Below, piece by piece: positions 48,571 to 60,716 of a stretch of DNA of 64,000 bases. The stretch comes from Rhizobium deserti. GTDB lineage: Bacteria; Pseudomonadota; Alphaproteobacteria; Rhizobiales; Rhizobiaceae. The position numbers and the translations under genes were made by a program. The notes beneath the pieces were generated by a model. The model was not told the origin of the DNA. It worked only from the letters and a program-made list of their open reading frames with translations, and ran no database searches. Where the stretch lies: NCBI RefSeq assembly GCF_004358025.1, contig NZ_SMTL01000006.1, positions 62,001-126,000 of the forward strand, given 5' to 3'. The number at the start of each line of letters is the position of its first letter. The first letter of the stretch is position 1.

Positions 48571-49638
48571 TTAGTCCTTGCCCAGAGATTTGATGTTCCC
48601 GACGAGCTCTAAGCCAAGTCGCAATGCGGCGCCGGTTGCGAGCACCATCGGCGGCAGGATCAGCCATTCCAGCGTCCAGGCGGCACCGGAGCGTTCCTGC
48701 TCATGGATCATGGCATGCTGCATTCCCGACAGTTGAACCGCATTGAAGCGGGCAAGCGAAACCAGCACTTCTGCGGCGACCGGGTTCTGCTTATGGGCCA
48801 TGGCCGACGAGCCACCCCCGCCCGCCAGCTGAATCTCGCTACCCATCTCAGCCAGAAGCGCCACATCCTGCCCAAGTTTTCCGAGCGTGCCGGTTATGAG
48901 AGCCAGGATGGAGGCGACCTCGTTCAGGCGGTCCCTTTGGTTCTGCCATTGGGGTGCTTCGGATAGAAAAAGCTCCAGAGCCAGGGCACGGCGGATCTCT
49001 GCTGCTTTGTCGCCAAGCTTGTCGAGCGTGCCGGCTGCGCCGCCGAATTGAACAACGAAACCGGATTCCGAGAAGCTTTCCATCTTCGCTCGGTGCCGGG
49101 CCAGGGGCTCGCGCCATGTACGAACCCGATCGGAAACGGCGATCGGAATGGCCGCCTGCATTCGCGTATGGCCCATCAGCCGGCGAGTACCGAATTGTGC
49201 CTCGAGCCGAGACATGCCGGATTCGATCTCGTCGATACGCGTCCTGAACAGGCTCCAGACCTCTTTCAACCTCATCATCAGCGCCGTATCGATGACATCC
49301 TGGCTCGTCGCGCCGAAATGAACATGACGGGCAGCCTCCTCGCTACCGGTGGTGCTGACAGCCTCGCGCAACTGCCGCACTAGGTCGGCAACCACGACCC
49401 CGTCCCGTCCCGTCGCCTTCTGCAGATCCGCCATGACTGGCTGGAAGCCGACGCAGGTCGAAGAAATTTGCTCGGCGATGGCCTCGGACATAAGGCCGGC
49501 GCCGGCCTCCGCCTTGGCCAGAGCGGCTTCGAAGGCAATCATGGCATTGATCTCTGCTTTCGCCGAAAGCAGATTGGCCGTCTCCTCGTCACCGACAAGG
49601 CCGCAAAGGAAGGGATGCTCGAAGGCGGTTACGCTCAT
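48571..49638 (-). CDS. pcaB: 3-carboxy-cis,cis-muconate cycloisomerase
   Basis: The 355-residue member of the fumarase/aspartase superfamily has the superfamily signature GGGGSSAMAHKQNPV (expected G-S-S-x-M-x-x-K-x-N). It also has HFGATSQDVIDTALMMRL, which contains the T-S-Q-D motif, and GHTRMQAAIPIAVSDR. It converts 3-carboxy-cis,cis-muconate, the product of PcaHG, to 4-carboxymuconolactone. It is last in pcaDCHGB, 18 bases after pcaG. At 355 residues it is somewhat shorter than the ~450 of Pseudomonas PcaB, as is usual in rhizobia. Confidence 0.95.
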   Translation of the reverse strand: MSVTAFEHPFLCGLVGDEETANLLSAKAEINAMIAFEAALAKAEAGAGLMSEAIAEQISSTCVGFQPVMADLQKATGRDGVVVADLVRQLREAVSTTGSEEAARHVHFGATSQDVIDTALMMRLKEVWSLFRTRIDEIESGMSRLEAQFGTRRLMGHTRMQAAIPIAVSDRVRTWREPLARHRAKMESFSESGFVVQFGGAAGTLDKLGDKAAEIRRALALELFLSEAPQWQNQRDRLNEVASILALITGTLGKLGQDVALLAEMGSEIQLAGGGGSSAMAHKQNPVAAEVLVSLARFNAVQLSGMQHAMIHEQERSGAAWTLEWLILPPMVLATGAALRLGLELVGNIKSLGKD

Positions 49639-49656
49639 GCACTTGCCTCTTCGGCG

Positions 49657-50274
49657 TTAGATGTCGAAGAAAATGGTTTCTTTCTCACCCTGAAGATGGA
49701 TGTCGAAAGTGATCGTATCACCTTCACGCTGACCGATCAGCGTTGGAACACGCATGCGATGCTCGATACGCGACAGGATCGGATCTTCCGCATTGGCTTG
49801 CTCCTCATCGGAGAAGTACATCCGGGTATGGAGCCCGAGATTGATGCCCCGCGCGACGATCCAGAAGGTCACATGCGGCGCCATCAGCCGGCCATCGCGA
49901 AAAGGCACGCGGCCCGGCTTGATGGTTTCGAAGACGAATTCGCCTGTTGCCATGTCGCCCGGGCAGCGCGCCCAGCCGAAGAAATTGGGATCTGCTGCTC
50001 CGCGGGTTTCAGACGGGCTGTTATAAAAGCCCTGGGCATCCGCTTGCCACACTTCGATCAAAGCATCTTTCAATGCCGTGCCTGCACCATCGTACACAAA
50101 ACCGCGGATGGTGATACGCTCTCCGCGGGTCTTGTCGTTGACCATGGGACCGGCACCGAGGTCTGTGTCATAGACCCCGCCGATGCCGACGAAGTTCGGC
50201 GTACAGCCGATATGGACGTAAGGGCCCGCCGTTTGCGAGGGAGATTCCTTGAGGTAGCTCAGCGGCTGAACCAT
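49657..50274 (-). CDS. pcaG: Protocatechuate 3,4-dioxygenase alpha subunit
   Basis: The protein has 205 residues. It has the intradiol dioxygenase fold with ITIRGFVYDGAGTALKDALIEVWQADAQGFYNSP and a C-terminal HVTFWIVARGINLGLHTRMYF. The iron ligands are in the beta subunit; this subunit lacks a full Tyr2-His2 set, as expected. Together with PcaH it opens the protocatechuate ring between the hydroxyl carbons to give 3-carboxy-cis,cis-muconate. It starts two bases after pcaH. Confidence 0.95.
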   Translation of the reverse strand: MVQPLSYLKESPSQTAGPYVHIGCTPNFVGIGGVYDTDLGAGPMVNDKTRGERITIRGFVYDGAGTALKDALIEVWQADAQGFYNSPSETRGAADPNFFGWARCPGDMATGEFVFETIKPGRVPFRDGRLMAPHVTFWIVARGINLGLHTRMYFSDEEQANAEDPILSRIEHRMRVPTLIGQREGDTITFDIHLQGEKETIFFDI

Positions 50275-50276
50275 GA

Positions 50277-51429
<1,153 letters not shown>

Positions 51430-51431
51430 GG

Positions 51432-52229
51432 CTATTCCTCGTTCAAACCTTCGATGAAGCCGCGGATCACCGCTGCATAAGCCGCAGGAGCCTCGACACA
51501 GGGAATATGTGCCACGCCCTCGATGATCTCGTAGCGCGCATTCGGCACCAGATCGGCCAGCGACCTTACGACCTCCGGCGGCGTCGATCCGTCTTCACTT
51601 CCAGCAACGCATAAGACCGGCACCGCGATCTTTGCGGCAGCCTCGGTGAAATCGGCATCCCGGATCGCGGCACAGGTACCGCTGTAGCCGCGATCCGGCT
51701 GCCGCACGAGCATGTTGCAATAGGCCTTGTAGGCTGCATTCTCCGGCGCCCGGAAAGGCCTGGTGAACCATCGTTCCATGACCGCGTCAAGGATACTGTC
51801 TATGCCGTTCTGCTCGACGGCAGCAATCCGCCCGCCCCACATTTCAGCAGTGCCGATCTTGTGGGCTGTATTGGAAAATATTATGGCGGAGACGAGGTCG
51901 GGCCTGTCTTGATACAGGCCGTGGGCGATCAGGCCACCGACGGAAAGGCCGCAAAGGATGACGCTGGAAAGCTCCAGATGATCCAGAAGACCGACGAGAT
52001 CCGCCACATGGTCGGCGATCGAATAGGGCGGGTTACCGAGGTCAGACAGCCCGTGGCCACGCTTGTCATAGGTCAGGATGGTGAAATCGTGCGCCAGCTT
52101 GGGCAGGACATGATGCCAGATGCGGCTGTCGGTTCCCAGCGAATTGATGAAAACCAGAACCGGCTTGTCATCATCGGCACACTGGATGTCATAATGGATG
52201 ACGACATCATTGATGTGTACAAACTGCAT
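51432..52229 (-). CDS. pcaD: 3-oxoadipate enol-lactonase
   Basis: The 265-residue alpha/beta hydrolase has the nucleophile elbow GLSVGG (Ser in VILCGLSVGGLIAHG). The oxyanion region is INSLGTDSRIW, the acidic residue region is VLCVAGSEDGSTPP, and the catalytic His is in EGVAHIPCVEAP. It hydrolyses 3-oxoadipate enol-lactone to 3-oxoadipate, the entry to central metabolism through CoA activation; the pcaIJF genes are not in the window. It is the first gene of the pcaDCHGB operon and is divergent from pcaQ. Confidence 0.95.
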   Translation of the reverse strand: MQFVHINDVVIHYDIQCADDDKPVLVFINSLGTDSRIWHHVLPKLAHDFTILTYDKRGHGLSDLGNPPYSIADHVADLVGLLDHLELSSVILCGLSVGGLIAHGLYQDRPDLVSAIIFSNTAHKIGTAEMWGGRIAAVEQNGIDSILDAVMERWFTRPFRAPENAAYKAYCNMLVRQPDRGYSGTCAAIRDADFTEAAAKIAVPVLCVAGSEDGSTPPEVVRSLADLVPNARYEIIEGVAHIPCVEAPAAYAAVIRGFIEGLNEE

Positions 52230-52300
52230 CCTTCCCTCCTCCTAAATGTTAAATGACACTAGTTTCAGTACTGGTAAATTGATATTTTGCCCACGTCTCC

Positions 52301-52314
52301 TAACCTACAGGTTA
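52301..52314. promoter_or_regulatory. PcaQ operator between pcaD and pcaQ
   Basis: TAACC-TACA-GGTTA is a perfect palindrome that matches the ATAACC-N4-GGTTAA site known for PcaQ in rhizobia and fits the LysR T-N11-A rule. It lies just upstream of the pcaQ start and 72 bases before pcaD. It should support activation of pcaDCHGB and autoregulation of pcaQ. Confidence 0.82.
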
Positions 52315-52320
52315 TAAGTC

Positions 52321-53241
52321 TTGATCGACTCTCGCGTCAAATTCCGCCATCTGCATACACTGGTAGAGGTTGCGCGTCAGAAAAGTATCGGCAAGGCGGC
52401 CGAAGCACTCAGCATAAGTCAGCCGGCGGTGACGAAAACGATCCGCGAGCTTGAGGAAGCTCTCGGCGTTGCCGTTCTGGAGCGCGAAGGCCGGGGTATC
52501 CGCATCACCCGCCATGGCGAGGTTTTCCTGCGCTATGCCAGCACCGCGCTGACGGCGCTGCGCCAAGGGGTGGATTCCGTTTCACAGGAACTTGCCGATT
52601 CCGGTCCACCCATCCGGGTCGGCGCGTTACCAACTGTCTCGAGCCGCATCATGCCGCGCGCCATGACGGCTTTCCTGGCAGAAGGAACGCGGGGCCGGGT
52701 GAAGATCGTCACCGGCGAAAACGCTGTGCTGATGGAACAATTGCGGGTCGGCGACCTCGATCTGGTTGTCGGGCGCCTGGCTGCACCGGAAAAGATGACG
52801 GGCCTGTCCTTCGAGCATCTTTATTCCGAGCAGATCGTGTTTGCAGTGCGGAGCGGCCATCCTCTGCTTCAGGCAAAGTCGTTCATCTTCGAGGGTCTGG
52901 CCAACTACCCTGTCCTGATGCCGTCAAGGGGCTCGATCATCCGGCCCGCTGTGGAACAGTTCCTTATTGCCAATGGCATCGCCAACCTGCCGACCCAGAT
53001 CGAGACCGTATCCGATGCGTTCGGTCGTGCTTTCGTTCGCGCCAGCGACGCGATCTGGATCATTTCCGCAGGCGTGGTGGCCGCCGATGTGCAGGATGGC
53101 CTGCTTGCTACTTTGCCGATCGATACGCATGAGACGCGTGGGCCGGTTGGTCTGACCATGCGCGCCGACAGCACGCCGTCGACGCCGCTTTCGATCCTGA
53201 TGCAAACCATCCGCCAAGCCGCAGAAGAGACTAGCCGCTAA
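52321..53241 (+). CDS. pcaQ: LysR-type activator of protocatechuate catabolism
   Basis: The protein has 306 residues starting at a TTG. It has an N-terminal winged helix of the LysR type (LVEVARQKSIGKAAEALSISQPAVTKTIRELEEALGVAVLERE) and a two-lobed effector domain (residues 90-300). The N-terminus SRVKFRHLHTLVEVAR and the divergent position next to pcaD identify it as PcaQ, which in Agrobacterium and Sinorhizobium responds to carboxymuconolactone-type intermediates. Its palindromic site lies directly upstream of the start, and a second likely site precedes the importer genes. Its stop overlaps the convergent YkgJ-type gene by four bases. Confidence 0.94.
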   Translation: MIDSRVKFRHLHTLVEVARQKSIGKAAEALSISQPAVTKTIRELEEALGVAVLEREGRGIRITRHGEVFLRYASTALTALRQGVDSVSQELADSGPPIRVGALPTVSSRIMPRAMTAFLAEGTRGRVKIVTGENAVLMEQLRVGDLDLVVGRLAAPEKMTGLSFEHLYSEQIVFAVRSGHPLLQAKSFIFEGLANYPVLMPSRGSIIRPAVEQFLIANGIANLPTQIETVSDAFGRAFVRASDAIWIISAGVVAADVQDGLLATLPIDTHETRGPVGLTMRADSTPSTPLSILMQTIRQAAEETSR

Positions 53242-53672
53242 CCGCCATGGCCGGACGACTCGATCTTGACGACCTCGTCGCCGCAAAACAGGATGACATA
53301 TCCTCCCGCATGCTGCGCCGTTTCCGCCCAGTCCTGAAGGTCGGAGAAGTAAGGCTGCGCTTGCCAGGCGGACGGATGATCCGGATCGACAAGCACCGTC
53401 AGCTGCGGCCCTTGTGCATAGACCAACATATGGGAGCGCTGCGGTTGCCAGTGCTCGGCGACTTGACGCGTCATCCAAAGGCAGAGGAAATCTCGGCAAA
53501 GATCAGGGCGGGTCTCGTAGATGCGGCAGCCCGTCTGATTGCAATGTTCGCACCAGCTGTCGGCCGGTTTCGAAAACATCTCGATTTCCGGAAGCCGGCA
53601 ACAGAGCGTACAGGTGCCGCAGGCCCGTTCTCGATAGGGATCGCCTGCCTGCACCTTGCTTGCCAGCCTCAT
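53238..53672 (-). CDS. YkgJ-type cysteine-cluster protein
   Basis: The 144-residue protein is Cys-rich at the N-terminus: CGTCTLCCRLP, then CEHCNQTGCRIYETRPDLCRDFLCLW. This matches the Zn/Fe-binding YkgJ family (C-x2-C-x2-C-C and C-x4-RP-x2-C-x2-F). A metal centre is expected, but the function is unknown. It converges on pcaQ with a four-base overlap and is divergent from the glycerate kinase gene. Confidence 0.83.
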   Translation of the reverse strand: MRLASKVQAGDPYRERACGTCTLCCRLPEIEMFSKPADSWCEHCNQTGCRIYETRPDLCRDFLCLWMTRQVAEHWQPQRSHMLVYAQGPQLTVLVDPDHPSAWQAQPYFSDLQDWAETAQHAGGYVILFCGDEVVKIESSGHGG

Positions 53673-53801
53673 GATTGAAATTCTCGACCTTTTTGCGGGC
53701 TTCTACCCTAGATACGGTGCGGGAGCAAAAGGTTGACGCTCAAGGTCGAGCATGTTCGAAAAGCTCAGAGGGTATCCAGCTTGGGTCGTGGAGGTATTGG
53801 G

Positions 53802-55073
53802 ATGAGCGATCGCGAATTGCTGCAGGCTATGTTCGCCGCGGCCGTCAAGGCTGCCGATCCCATGACCGGCATGCGAGCCCATCTTCCTTCGCCGCCCGAG
53901 AATGGCCGCACCGTTGTGATCGGGGCCGGCAAGGGTGCCGCGCAAATGGCGGCTGCGCTCGAAGCTCTCTGGAGCGAACATTACCCGGCCAGTCGCTTGG
54001 ATGGCGTGGTGGTAACCCGATATGGCTACGGTTGCCCCACCAAGTCCATCACGGTTCTAGAAGCTTCACACCCGGTACCGGATGCGGCGGGGCTTGCGGC
54101 GGCAAGGCAGCTGCTTGATGCAGTAACAGGGCTGTCACCGAACGATCTGGTGATCGCGCTGATTTCTGGCGGTGGCTCGGCGCTACTGCCGGCTCCACCA
54201 GAGGGATTTACGCTCGACGACGAGATTGCACTGAATGAGATGTTGCTTGCTTCGGGCGCACCGATTTCGGCCATGAACATGGTGCGAAAGCACCTGTCGG
54301 CCATAAAAGGAGGACGACTGGCCGCTTCTACCAAAGCTCGCGTCGTCAGCCTTATCATTTCGGATATTCCCGGTGACAATCCCGCCTTTGTTGCTTCAGG
54401 CCCGACCATCCCGGACAACACTACTCGACAGGATGCGCTCGCCATTGTTCAGCAATACAAGTTGGAACTGTCGCCAGCGATGATCGCCCATCTCAATTCG
54501 TCGGCCGCTGACGCACCCAAGCCCGAAGATGCGGTCTTTGTCGGCCACGAATATCGCGTCATTGCTTCGGCAGGCGTATCGCTGGAGGCCGCTGCAGACG
54601 TTGCTCGGGCGCAGGGCGTAACGCCTTACATCCTGTCCGATTCCATTGAGGGGGAGGCGCGAGACGTGGCGCTGATGCATGCGGCGCTTGCCCGGGAGAT
54701 CCATCTGCGAAACCGGCCGTTCTCCAAACCTTGCGTGCTTTTATCCGGCGGAGAAACCACAGTGACATTGCGCAACAAGGGGGGCAAGGGCGGCCGCAAC
54801 GGAGAATTTGCTTTGGCTCTTGCCCTGGCAGGTGACGGGCTGCCGATCGAAGCACTGGCCGCCGATACGGACGGCATAGATGGCTCAGAAACGAATGCCG
54901 GGGCCTTCGTTGACGGCGCGACGGTAAGGCGGCTGCGTGCTGCCGGACTTGATGCGCGTCAGCTGCTTGCTGGTCATGACAGCTTTACCGGCTTTTCGGC
55001 TATCGGCGACCTTTTCCAAACCGGCCCCACGGGAACCAATGTCAACGACTTCCGGGCAATCCTGATGCGCTGA
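53802..55073 (+). CDS. Glycerate 2-kinase (GckA/TtuD family, DUF4147)
   Basis: The protein has 423 residues from the ATG at 53802, preceded by GGAGG; the frame to 53733 adds unconvincing residues. The N-terminal DUF4147 domain has [20 protein letters not shown] and [16 protein letters not shown], and the C-terminal MOFRL domain has [28 protein letters not shown] and TDGIDGS. Members phosphorylate D-glycerate at C2; older annotation calls them hydroxypyruvate reductase (TtuD). It is probably part of glycerate or tartronate metabolism. It stands alone between two convergent or divergent unrelated genes. Confidence 0.9.
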   Translation: MSDRELLQAMFAAAVKAADPMTGMRAHLPSPPENGRTVVIGAGKGAAQMAAALEALWSEHYPASRLDGVVVTRYGYGCPTKSITVLEASHPVPDAAGLAAARQLLDAVTGLSPNDLVIALISGGGSALLPAPPEGFTLDDEIALNEMLLASGAPISAMNMVRKHLSAIKGGRLAASTKARVVSLIISDIPGDNPAFVASGPTIPDNTTRQDALAIVQQYKLELSPAMIAHLNSSAADAPKPEDAVFVGHEYRVIASAGVSLEAAADVARAQGVTPYILSDSIEGEARDVALMHAALAREIHLRNRPFSKPCVLLSGGETTVTLRNKGGKGGRNGEFALALALAGDGLPIEALAADTDGIDGSETNAGAFVDGATVRRLRAAGLDARQLLAGHDSFTGFSAIGDLFQTGPTGTNVNDFRAILMR

Positions 55074-55083
55074 TGCCCGCCGC

Positions 55084-55989
55084 CTACTGTAATTGCGGCT
55101 TGCGCAGGAAGTCATTGCGGTCGGCCGACTTGATCCTCAGCCATGCCTCGCGTCCGTCGCGTAGGACCCTCATGGGAATCTCCGCCCCAGGCGGGCCGCT
55201 GTCCCAGACCTTGCGGTAGAAATCGGCCAAACCTTCCACTTCGCCATCGCGGATCTCGGAGATAACGTCACCGCGCTTCAGGCCTGCCTTGGCTGCCGGG
55301 CCGTTCTCGGTGACGCTCATGACGACCACGTCGCCATTGTTTTCAGCGGATAGAGCGCCGAGCCATGGCCGCGGCGGCTGGCTGAACTCGCCGCGGTTCA
55401 AGAGATCATCGAGCAACGGGCGCAGAAGATTGATCGGCACGACCATGTTGATGTCGGCAATCTCACCCCCCTTGCTCATCTGCAGCCGCAAAGAACCGAC
55501 ACCCAGTAGCTTGCCTTCACTGTCGACCAGCGCTGCACCGCCCCAAGAGGGGTGGGCGGGGCTGATGAAAATGGCTTCGTCCAATAGATATTCCCAATAA
55601 CCGGCAAATTCCTGCTTGGCGACAATATCCGTGCGGACATATTGCCCCTCGCCGTCCGCGAAAATCACATGATCCCCGACCGTCGCCCCATCTGAATCGC
55701 CGATCGGCAAAGGCTGCAGATCCAGAGGTGCGAGAGCCTGAACCAAGCCAAAGCCGCTTTGCTGATCATAGGCAAGGGCGTGACCCGGCACGATCCGACC
55801 GTCATACCGTGTCAGCCAGACGTCTTCTGCTTCTGTGATCAGATAGCCGATCGTCAATACTAGCCCATTTTCACGGATAACAACGCCGCTGCCCTCTCTT
55901 CTCGTGCCGAGCGATCCGGCGGTAAAAGCGTCGTCGGGAATGGAAGCGCGAACGGTCACGACCGATCGCATAATTTTCTCGATATCCAT
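55084..55989 (-). CDS. Trypsin-fold PDZ protein lacking the catalytic triad (pseudoprotease)
   Basis: The protein has 301 residues from the ATG at 55989; a GTG at 56001 is an alternative. It has the layout of a DegP-type S1C protease, with a trypsin-like domain (10-195) and one PDZ domain (about 205-285; AAKAGLKRGDVISEIRDGEV). All three catalytic positions are changed. The expected His in LTNAHV is Tyr49 (VLTIGYLI), the Asp region reads DQQSGFGLV with Gly79, and the Ser position of GNSGG is Trp149 (HPSWGGAALV). It should bind, not cut. It has no signal peptide or membrane anchor, so it is presumably cytoplasmic. Automatic labels as a serine protease would be wrong. Confidence 0.85.
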   Translation of the reverse strand: MDIEKIMRSVVTVRASIPDDAFTAGSLGTRREGSGVVIRENGLVLTIGYLITEAEDVWLTRYDGRIVPGHALAYDQQSGFGLVQALAPLDLQPLPIGDSDGATVGDHVIFADGEGQYVRTDIVAKQEFAGYWEYLLDEAIFISPAHPSWGGAALVDSEGKLLGVGSLRLQMSKGGEIADINMVVPINLLRPLLDDLLNRGEFSQPPRPWLGALSAENNGDVVVMSVTENGPAAKAGLKRGDVISEIRDGEVEGLADFYRKVWDSGPPGAEIPMRVLRDGREAWLRIKSADRNDFLRKPQLQ

Positions 55990-56316
55990 TGGTTGTCTCA
56001 CTGGCTGGCCGGCTGGCGGTGCCTATAGGCGCTGCAGCAGCCGAAACTGTCACCTGCATATAAAGTATGGGCGGAGACTGAACGCTTCAAGGGGAGCGGC
56101 GAGGCTCCCTGTCACCGTTCGCATACCTGCCAGCTTGTAGCGGTTCCTATACGACAACCATGAACATCGAATATCACTTATGGATGCGGTACCTGTCGGC
56201 GTATTATGCTGCACTCTTACTGGGATACCCAGCCGGATCAGAGGCAGTGGTCACGAGCAAGTGTAAATCATCAATGAGCGGCGCCCCTTGCTCCTCGAAA
56301 GGGCGCCGATTGGAAC
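55990..56316. other. Gene-free region upstream of the pseudoprotease gene
   Basis: This stretch of about 327 bases lies between the pseudoprotease start and the end of the DUF992 gene. Apart from a GC-rich hairpin at its right end (56279-56308), I see no gene, repeat or operator. Confidence 0.5.
56279..56308. repeat. GC-rich inverted repeat after the DUF992 gene
   Basis: CGGCGCCC and GGGCGCCG form an 8-bp stem that extends weakly into flanking A-T pairs, with a loop of about 14 bases. It lies just downstream of the DUF992 stop. There is no T tract in either direction, so it is an uncertain terminator. Confidence 0.5.
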
Positions 56317-56844
56317 TCAGTTGACTGGCGTTAGGGTAACCGACGTGCCGGTCGCTGCCACGTTCAGGCCCAGCTGGCCCGTCAGGCTGACGGTCTGCAG
56401 ATGGATGGAGCCGGACGTACCACCGACGAGCACATTGGCGCCAATGCCGGCACCGACCGTCGCCTCAGCCGTTGCACCCTGGTACAATCCGGAGAGCGAG
56501 CCGTGGTGATAGCCTGCCGTCGGCGCGAAAACGGCCCAGATCAGACGCGAGCGGGTGGTGAAACCGAGATCCACGCCCATTTTGCGCACGACGCCGGTGT
56601 AGTGATCACGGGGCTCGCCGCCCATGGTCGAGGTAAATACGCAGTCTGCTTCCTTGGCAGAGCCCAGAACATAGCCCACGCCGCCGCCGATCGAGCAATC
56701 CAAATAGCCGATGCGAACACCGTTGCGCTGATCCGGCTCCTCGTAAACCCGGTCACGCCGGCTGATAACGTCAGCTGAAAGCGCCGTACCAGCGGCCGCG
56801 AGGACCGGCAAAGCGGCAACGGCCGCAACAACAAACTTCTTCAT
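56317..56844 (-). CDS. DUF992 secreted protein
   Basis: The protein has about 175 residues from the ATG at 56844; the frame to 56865 adds seven residues. A signal peptide (KKFVVAAVAALPVLAAAGTALS) is followed by the DUF992 pattern: VRIGYLDCSIGGGVGYVLGSAKEADCVF, then YTGVVRKMGVDLGFTT, WAVFAPTAG, LSGLYQGATAEATVGAGIGANVLVGG and GQLGLNVAATG. Two Cys residues flank the first region and may form a disulfide. DUF992 proteins are alphaproteobacterial periplasmic or surface proteins of unknown function. It is monocistronic. Confidence 0.88.
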   Translation of the reverse strand: MKKFVVAAVAALPVLAAAGTALSADVISRRDRVYEEPDQRNGVRIGYLDCSIGGGVGYVLGSAKEADCVFTSTMGGEPRDHYTGVVRKMGVDLGFTTRSRLIWAVFAPTAGYHHGSLSGLYQGATAEATVGAGIGANVLVGGTSGSIHLQTVSLTGQLGLNVAATGTSVTLTPVN

Positions 56845-56995
56845 CCCTGTACTCCTTATAATCATTAGCAGCCTGCTTCATTGCGGTTCGGCAAGGCGAC
56901 AGCGCTCATCAACGCATCGGAGCCGAGATTGATCCCCGAGCGCCCACACGAATTGTCACTAAGCCGATTAAGACGTGAACGGTATGGTCATCGGC

Positions 56996-59161
<2,166 letters not shown>

Positions 59162-59185
59162 ACCGCAGGCAGTGAAGCAGCATTC

Positions 59186-59596
59186 TTACGGATCGGTATA
59201 GCCGATCGCTCGGATCCTAAGGGCTCGGTCGCCGGGATCCTGCGAAAAGATTATGGCGCCCGAGGATTTGGATCGGACGGCGACATAATCGAATGTCACG
59301 TCCGCGGACTCAATCGGATTGCTGCCGTCGAGGATCTCGCCCCGCACAACAACGGCGGAGGCTGTCTTGGTGGCCGTATTGTTGACCTCGAAAGTGACGC
59401 GATAACCGCCGTCCACGGCTCCCTTTTCCGTGACGGCAACGGTGAAGTTCGGTTGCTGCTCCTCCTCCGTAAGGGACTGCCAGGCGACCCAGCCGATCAT
59501 CACGATCACCAGGAGGGCCGAGATCATGCCGGTCGCCCATTCGATCCAGGTCGGGTCGTCAGTTTCGCTGGTGGTTTGCTTTGTCGTCGTCGTCAT
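59186..59596 (-). CDS. TIGR02588-family membrane-anchored protein
   Basis: The protein has about 136 residues from the ATG at 59596, with GAGAA upstream; a start at 59638 would overlap the preceding gene. A short cytoplasmic Thr-rich head is followed by a single membrane helix (WATGMISALLVIVMIGWVAW). An extracytoplasmic beta-rich domain follows: NFTVAVTEKGAVDGGYRVTFEVNNTATKTASAVVVRGEI and ending FSQDPGDRALRIRAIGYTDP. This fits TIGR02588, a family of unknown function that usually lies beside TIGR02587, as here. The pair is on one strand with about ten bases between genes. Confidence 0.8.
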   Translation of the reverse strand: MTTTTKQTTSETDDPTWIEWATGMISALLVIVMIGWVAWQSLTEEEQQPNFTVAVTEKGAVDGGYRVTFEVNNTATKTASAVVVRGEILDGSNPIESADVTFDYVAVRSKSSGAIIFSQDPGDRALRIRAIGYTDP

Positions 59597-59606
59597 TATT
59601 TTCTCG

Positions 59607-60512
59607 TTAAAGGACAAGGCGCGCAGACGCCGCGCCAATGGCCCCTGGAAAACTCAGGACTATGGCGGACATAAGAATCTGGTTTGGCGCGACGTCATCC
59701 AGCCGCCCAAAGGTCCAAAGCACATACAGGCTGATCAGCATCGCGATCATGTAGCCGGGCAGTGTGAACCGCACGAAGACATGCCAGCGCGGCGTTTCAC
59801 CTGGAATTTCATGGGTTCCCTTGAAGGCAACGGCATAAACGAAGGCATGCATGATGGCGATCGACACAAGCATCGCCGCCAGCGCGTGCCACTGTGTCAT
59901 TTTGTAGGAAATGAGGATGACTTCTTCGGTCGGTGCGACATTGAGATTGAGGAACAGAGCGCCCACCGCCATCAGAAATAGTTCCTGGCTGTAATGCGTG
60001 GAAATCGCATCCGGTACTGCGTCTTCTACGCTTTCCTCGTCCTGCTTGCCATCCTCGTTGCCTCCGCCGGCGGCCTGTCCACCCAATTGCGACCGCCCGA
60101 GCATCGCCCCTATGCTGGCCGGCACGGCCTGTATTGCGACTTTGCCGAGGATGGCCGATGCCGGCATATGAGCTTCGATGGTTCCAAGCATGATGAGGAC
60201 AGCCGCCGAGATCAGAATGCCAAGCCCATACGCAATGATCGCGTCGCGGACGGCTTGGCGCCATGTCGTCGTTCTTTCGAAACCGATGAGATGGGCGAGT
60301 ACGACGAGCAGCGGTATGTTGACGATCATCAGGAGAAGAAGCCGTCCGCGTTCGATATAGAAGCCGAGATCCCACAGCTCCATCGTCATCAACATGGGAA
60401 TGCCGAACAGCATGGCTCCGGCTGCGCCGCGACTCAAGCCGAGCAGGAAGTGTCGGGCTTCGTCGTTATCACGTTGCCTGCTGTCGGCGCCCCAGTAGGC
60501 TCCTGTCATCAT
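59607..60512 (-). CDS. TIGR02587-family integral membrane protein
   Basis: The protein has about 301 residues from the ATG at 60512, or 60509, which sits better behind GGAGG; upstream residues to 60617 look non-coding. It has about seven to eight hydrophobic segments, including GAAGAMLFGIPMLMTMELWDLG and ILISAAVLIMLGTIEA. A charged loop (GGGNEDGKQDEESVEDAVPD) lies in the middle. It matches TIGR02587, a family of unknown function that occurs with TIGR02588. The pair probably forms a membrane complex. No transport motif is evident. Confidence 0.8.
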   Translation of the reverse strand: MMTGAYWGADSRQRDNDEARHFLLGLSRGAAGAMLFGIPMLMTMELWDLGFYIERGRLLLLMIVNIPLLVVLAHLIGFERTTTWRQAVRDAIIAYGLGILISAAVLIMLGTIEAHMPASAILGKVAIQAVPASIGAMLGRSQLGGQAAGGGNEDGKQDEESVEDAVPDAISTHYSQELFLMAVGALFLNLNVAPTEEVILISYKMTQWHALAAMLVSIAIMHAFVYAVAFKGTHEIPGETPRWHVFVRFTLPGYMIAMLISLYVLWTFGRLDDVAPNQILMSAIVLSFPGAIGAASARLVL

Positions 60513-60716
60513 CCCTCCAAATTCACCAAGACCACATAGAGGTCGTGCCCTTGCGATAGGTGCCACAGGCCCTGGCCCGGGGCAACTGGGAAACACTGAC
60601 CGTAGGTAGCAAAACATAAGCAGGCTGAGCAGGCCAGATCGTGAAGATCAGCCTTGCGTGACGGTCTTCGGCCTACCGGAGGATGAAGGAGCCATGAGGG
60701 GCTTATGTGGGTAGAC

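Noticed and set aside
56279-56308. Intrinsic terminator for the DUF992 gene
   Set aside because: The stem is good but there is no T tract on either strand, so it is listed only as an inverted repeat.
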